From positions 14,831,501 through 14,895,500 of the forward strand of contig OX031060.1 in NCBI GenBank assembly GCA_943736015.1: a stretch of DNA of 64,000 nt. Reading direction: 5' to 3'. Both the position numbers and the translations under genes were made by a program. Below are positions 27,701-30,700 of the stretch, one piece after another. Under the pieces are notes generated by a model. It ran no database searches, was not told where the DNA came from, and was given only the letters and a program-made list of their open reading frames with translations. The stretch's first letter is position 1, and each line of letters starts with the position of its first letter. This stretch comes from Tridacna crocea (lineage: Eukaryota > Mollusca > Bivalvia > Cardiida > Cardiidae).

Positions 27701-30700
27701 GGACCAGTCTAAAATTTTCTCGTGTGGTAAAGAGTTAAGTATTATTGTATAAATCTAAAAAAGTTTCATAACTTTTAGACTGCCTGTTGAATCTTTACTC
27801 TTTTTTATCACTAATACTACAGTAATATTTGTAGGCTCATAGAGGTTTCAACAGTTTAGACCGAAGGTTTGACTTCTGTCTGTCCTTTGCTCCTTCCAGC
27901 TGTCTGCTTGTTCCTTTAATTCTTGATCCTTCATCAACTGAACCCTTTATAAAACAATGCTGGGTTTTTACAATTCTTAGAAGGAAGGCTTTATATTGTA
28001 TTTCATGTGTCTACTTTTAGAAATGTTATGGGTAAAGAAAGGACATCATTTAAGCTGGGGGCAATTATTTCCCCGTCACAGTTTGTATTTTCCTCCTGCC
28101 GAAAATCTGGTTAATTGACTTGAGATCACTAGTTTTGAAAGTGGCATTCGGTGACAAAAAAATCAGAGGAAATATACTATGTAATTTATTTCATCAGCTT
28201 GTGGTTAATATGGAGAAATATTTGCCTCAAGAGGGGAAAGTCCGCGGAAATAACTAGCGCCTTATGGCACTCATTATTTTCGAATACCTTTCCCTTTTTA
28301 TACGCCCGAAGGGTCGTATTATGTTACACCCCAGGACGTCCGTCCTTCCGTCCGTCTGTCCGTCCGTCCGTTAGCAATTTCTTGTGTGCACAACTCCTAC
28401 AGTTTTCATCAGAATTATTTGAAACTTGCCACAATGATTCTCCATGATGTCTAGTTGTGCACCTGGGTCTTAGAATTTTGATCGCTGTTTCCGTTCCAAA
28501 ATTATCTGCCCTTGATTTCTGAAATAACCAACTTTTCACTTTGAATTTTTGTTCAGGCCATAACTTCCATACCATAAAAGGTATTAAATTGAAACTACAT
28601 AAACTGTTAGAACACATTATGGAGAAGTGCAATGCACAAGAACCATAACTCTGCCACTTTTAGTTTTTGAGTTACAGCCCTTTGTTAATTTTCAGTTTGA
28701 ATTTTTGTCCAGGCCATAACTTCTAAACTATAAAAGCTATAAACTTTGAACTTCATACACTGATAGATAACATTGTGGAGAAGTGCATCGCACATGAACC
28801 ATAACTCTGCCACTTTTATTTTTTGAGTTATTGCCCTTTGTTAATTTTCAGTTTGAATTTTTGTCCAGGCCATAACTTCCAAACTATTAAAGCTAATAAC
28901 TTGCAACCTCATATATTGATAGAACACTTTATGGAGAAGTGCATTGCACATTAACCATAACTCTGCGACCTTTATTTTTTTTTTATTGCCCTTTGTTAAT
29001 TTTCAGTTTGAATTTTTGTCCAGGCCATAACTTCCAAACTATAAAAGCTAATAACTTGCAACTTCATACACCGATAGAACACATTATGGAGAAGTGCAGT
29101 GCACATGAACCATAACTCTTCCACTTTTATTTTTTTAGTTATTGCCCTTTGTTAATTTTATAGTTTGAATTTTTGTCCAGGCAATAACTCCCAAACTTTA
29201 AAACCTATGATCTTGAAACTTCAACGACTTATAGAACACATATGAAGAAGTGCGCTGCACAAGAACCATAACTCTGCCATCCTTCTTTTTTTAGTTATTG
29301 CCCTTTGTTAGTTTTCTCTTTGAATTTTCGTCTGGGCCATAATTTCTAAAATATAAAAGCTATGATCTTGAACCTTTCAAAACTGATAGAACACCTTGTG
29401 GAGAACAGCAATTTACAAAATTTGTAACTGTGCCACCCTTTCTTTTTTTAGTTATTGCCCTTTAATATTTTTCGCATATCATGGAGATTAACTACTCTTC
29501 ATTCATGGCCTTTCCGTCATTTCAACTCATTTCACTGACAAGCCCCTTCGGGCGTATATGCGCCGCTTTGCGAAGCTCTTGTTCGGAAAATATGTCCTCA
29601 TATTAACCACAAGCTAATGAAATAAATTATATATTATATTTTCTCTGACATGGTAACCAGCATTTTCTCCTTTTCACACCATGTTTTCTACCCTTCACAA
29701 AACAAATTTCAAATTTTCATTCATTTTTATTGTGTCGTCTGCAAATGCTTTTCAGTTTGGACCAGTCTAAAGTGTTGTCGTTTGGTAATGAGTTATCATG
29801 CCCCTTTGTGAATTCTAGTTTACCATACATGAATATATTTGTATAAACTTCATAATTTACATAAAATTAATAGAACCGTTTACATTTATTTTAACTCCTA
29901 ATTTCAGATGAGATATCAAAGGGTATACAGTTTATTGTCCCAGTACATAATTGTTTGACCCTCTACCATACAGCTTATTATTTGGTCACAGTTAATAAAT
30001 GTTGAAAGCAATAAGAGAAAAGGAACTATTTCATTGTACATATGCTTATGAGATAATGTCAGCTGCCTACCATACCCTGTATGGTAAAGGGTTAAGTCCC
30101 TTATTGTTGTACAGTTTTTTTTAAAAATGTATGTCCCTGCTAGTATGTGTTGCATGTTTGGTAAATTGCCCTCCTATGTGTGTTGCGCTCCTATGTGTGT
30201 TGCGCTCCGATGCGTGTTTTTGTAGTTCTCCTACCTGTCATTATCCAGTGTGGTCCATTTGAAAAAAACCTACTTAACTATTTAACACACAGCCAAATCT
30301 ATTACCACACAGCCAGATTTTTTACCACATAGCCAGATTTTTTACCCTCCCATATTGAAGGAATTTACAGACAAGTCAAAATGTTTTTTAGGTCTTTACC
30401 AAACTGCATAATTTTGGACTGGTCCAAATTGAAACCACTTGCAGACGACAAAACAAATGCAACACAAAAATCAAAATTTGTTTCCAGCAGGGTGGAAAAT
30501 ATTGTGGGAAAAGGAGAAAATGCTGGTAACCAGTATTTTCTCCTTTTCCCTCAATCTTTTCAAAAAGGCTTTATATGTTTAACCACATTTGATACATTTT
30601 CAGATTTCTTTGTATTAAGTCTTTACCAGACACCAAAATTTAGACCGGTCAAAACTGAAAGCACTTGCAGACAACAAAACAAAAATTAGCTCAGAAATTG

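Larger units (their letters stand above)
27938..29793 (-). mobile_element. Family A MITE split by a nested insertion
   Basis: Left flank 27938-27998; right arm and flank 29650-29793 (GGTAACCAGCATTTTCTCC to GGTAATGAGTTA). Between them lie family D and, inside that, a pearl-like element. Confidence 0.75.

Noticed and set aside
28324..28632. Regular repeats with constant unit length as a possible CRISPR array
   Set aside because: Units of about 160 bp are contiguous with no unique spacers, in eukaryotic DNA.
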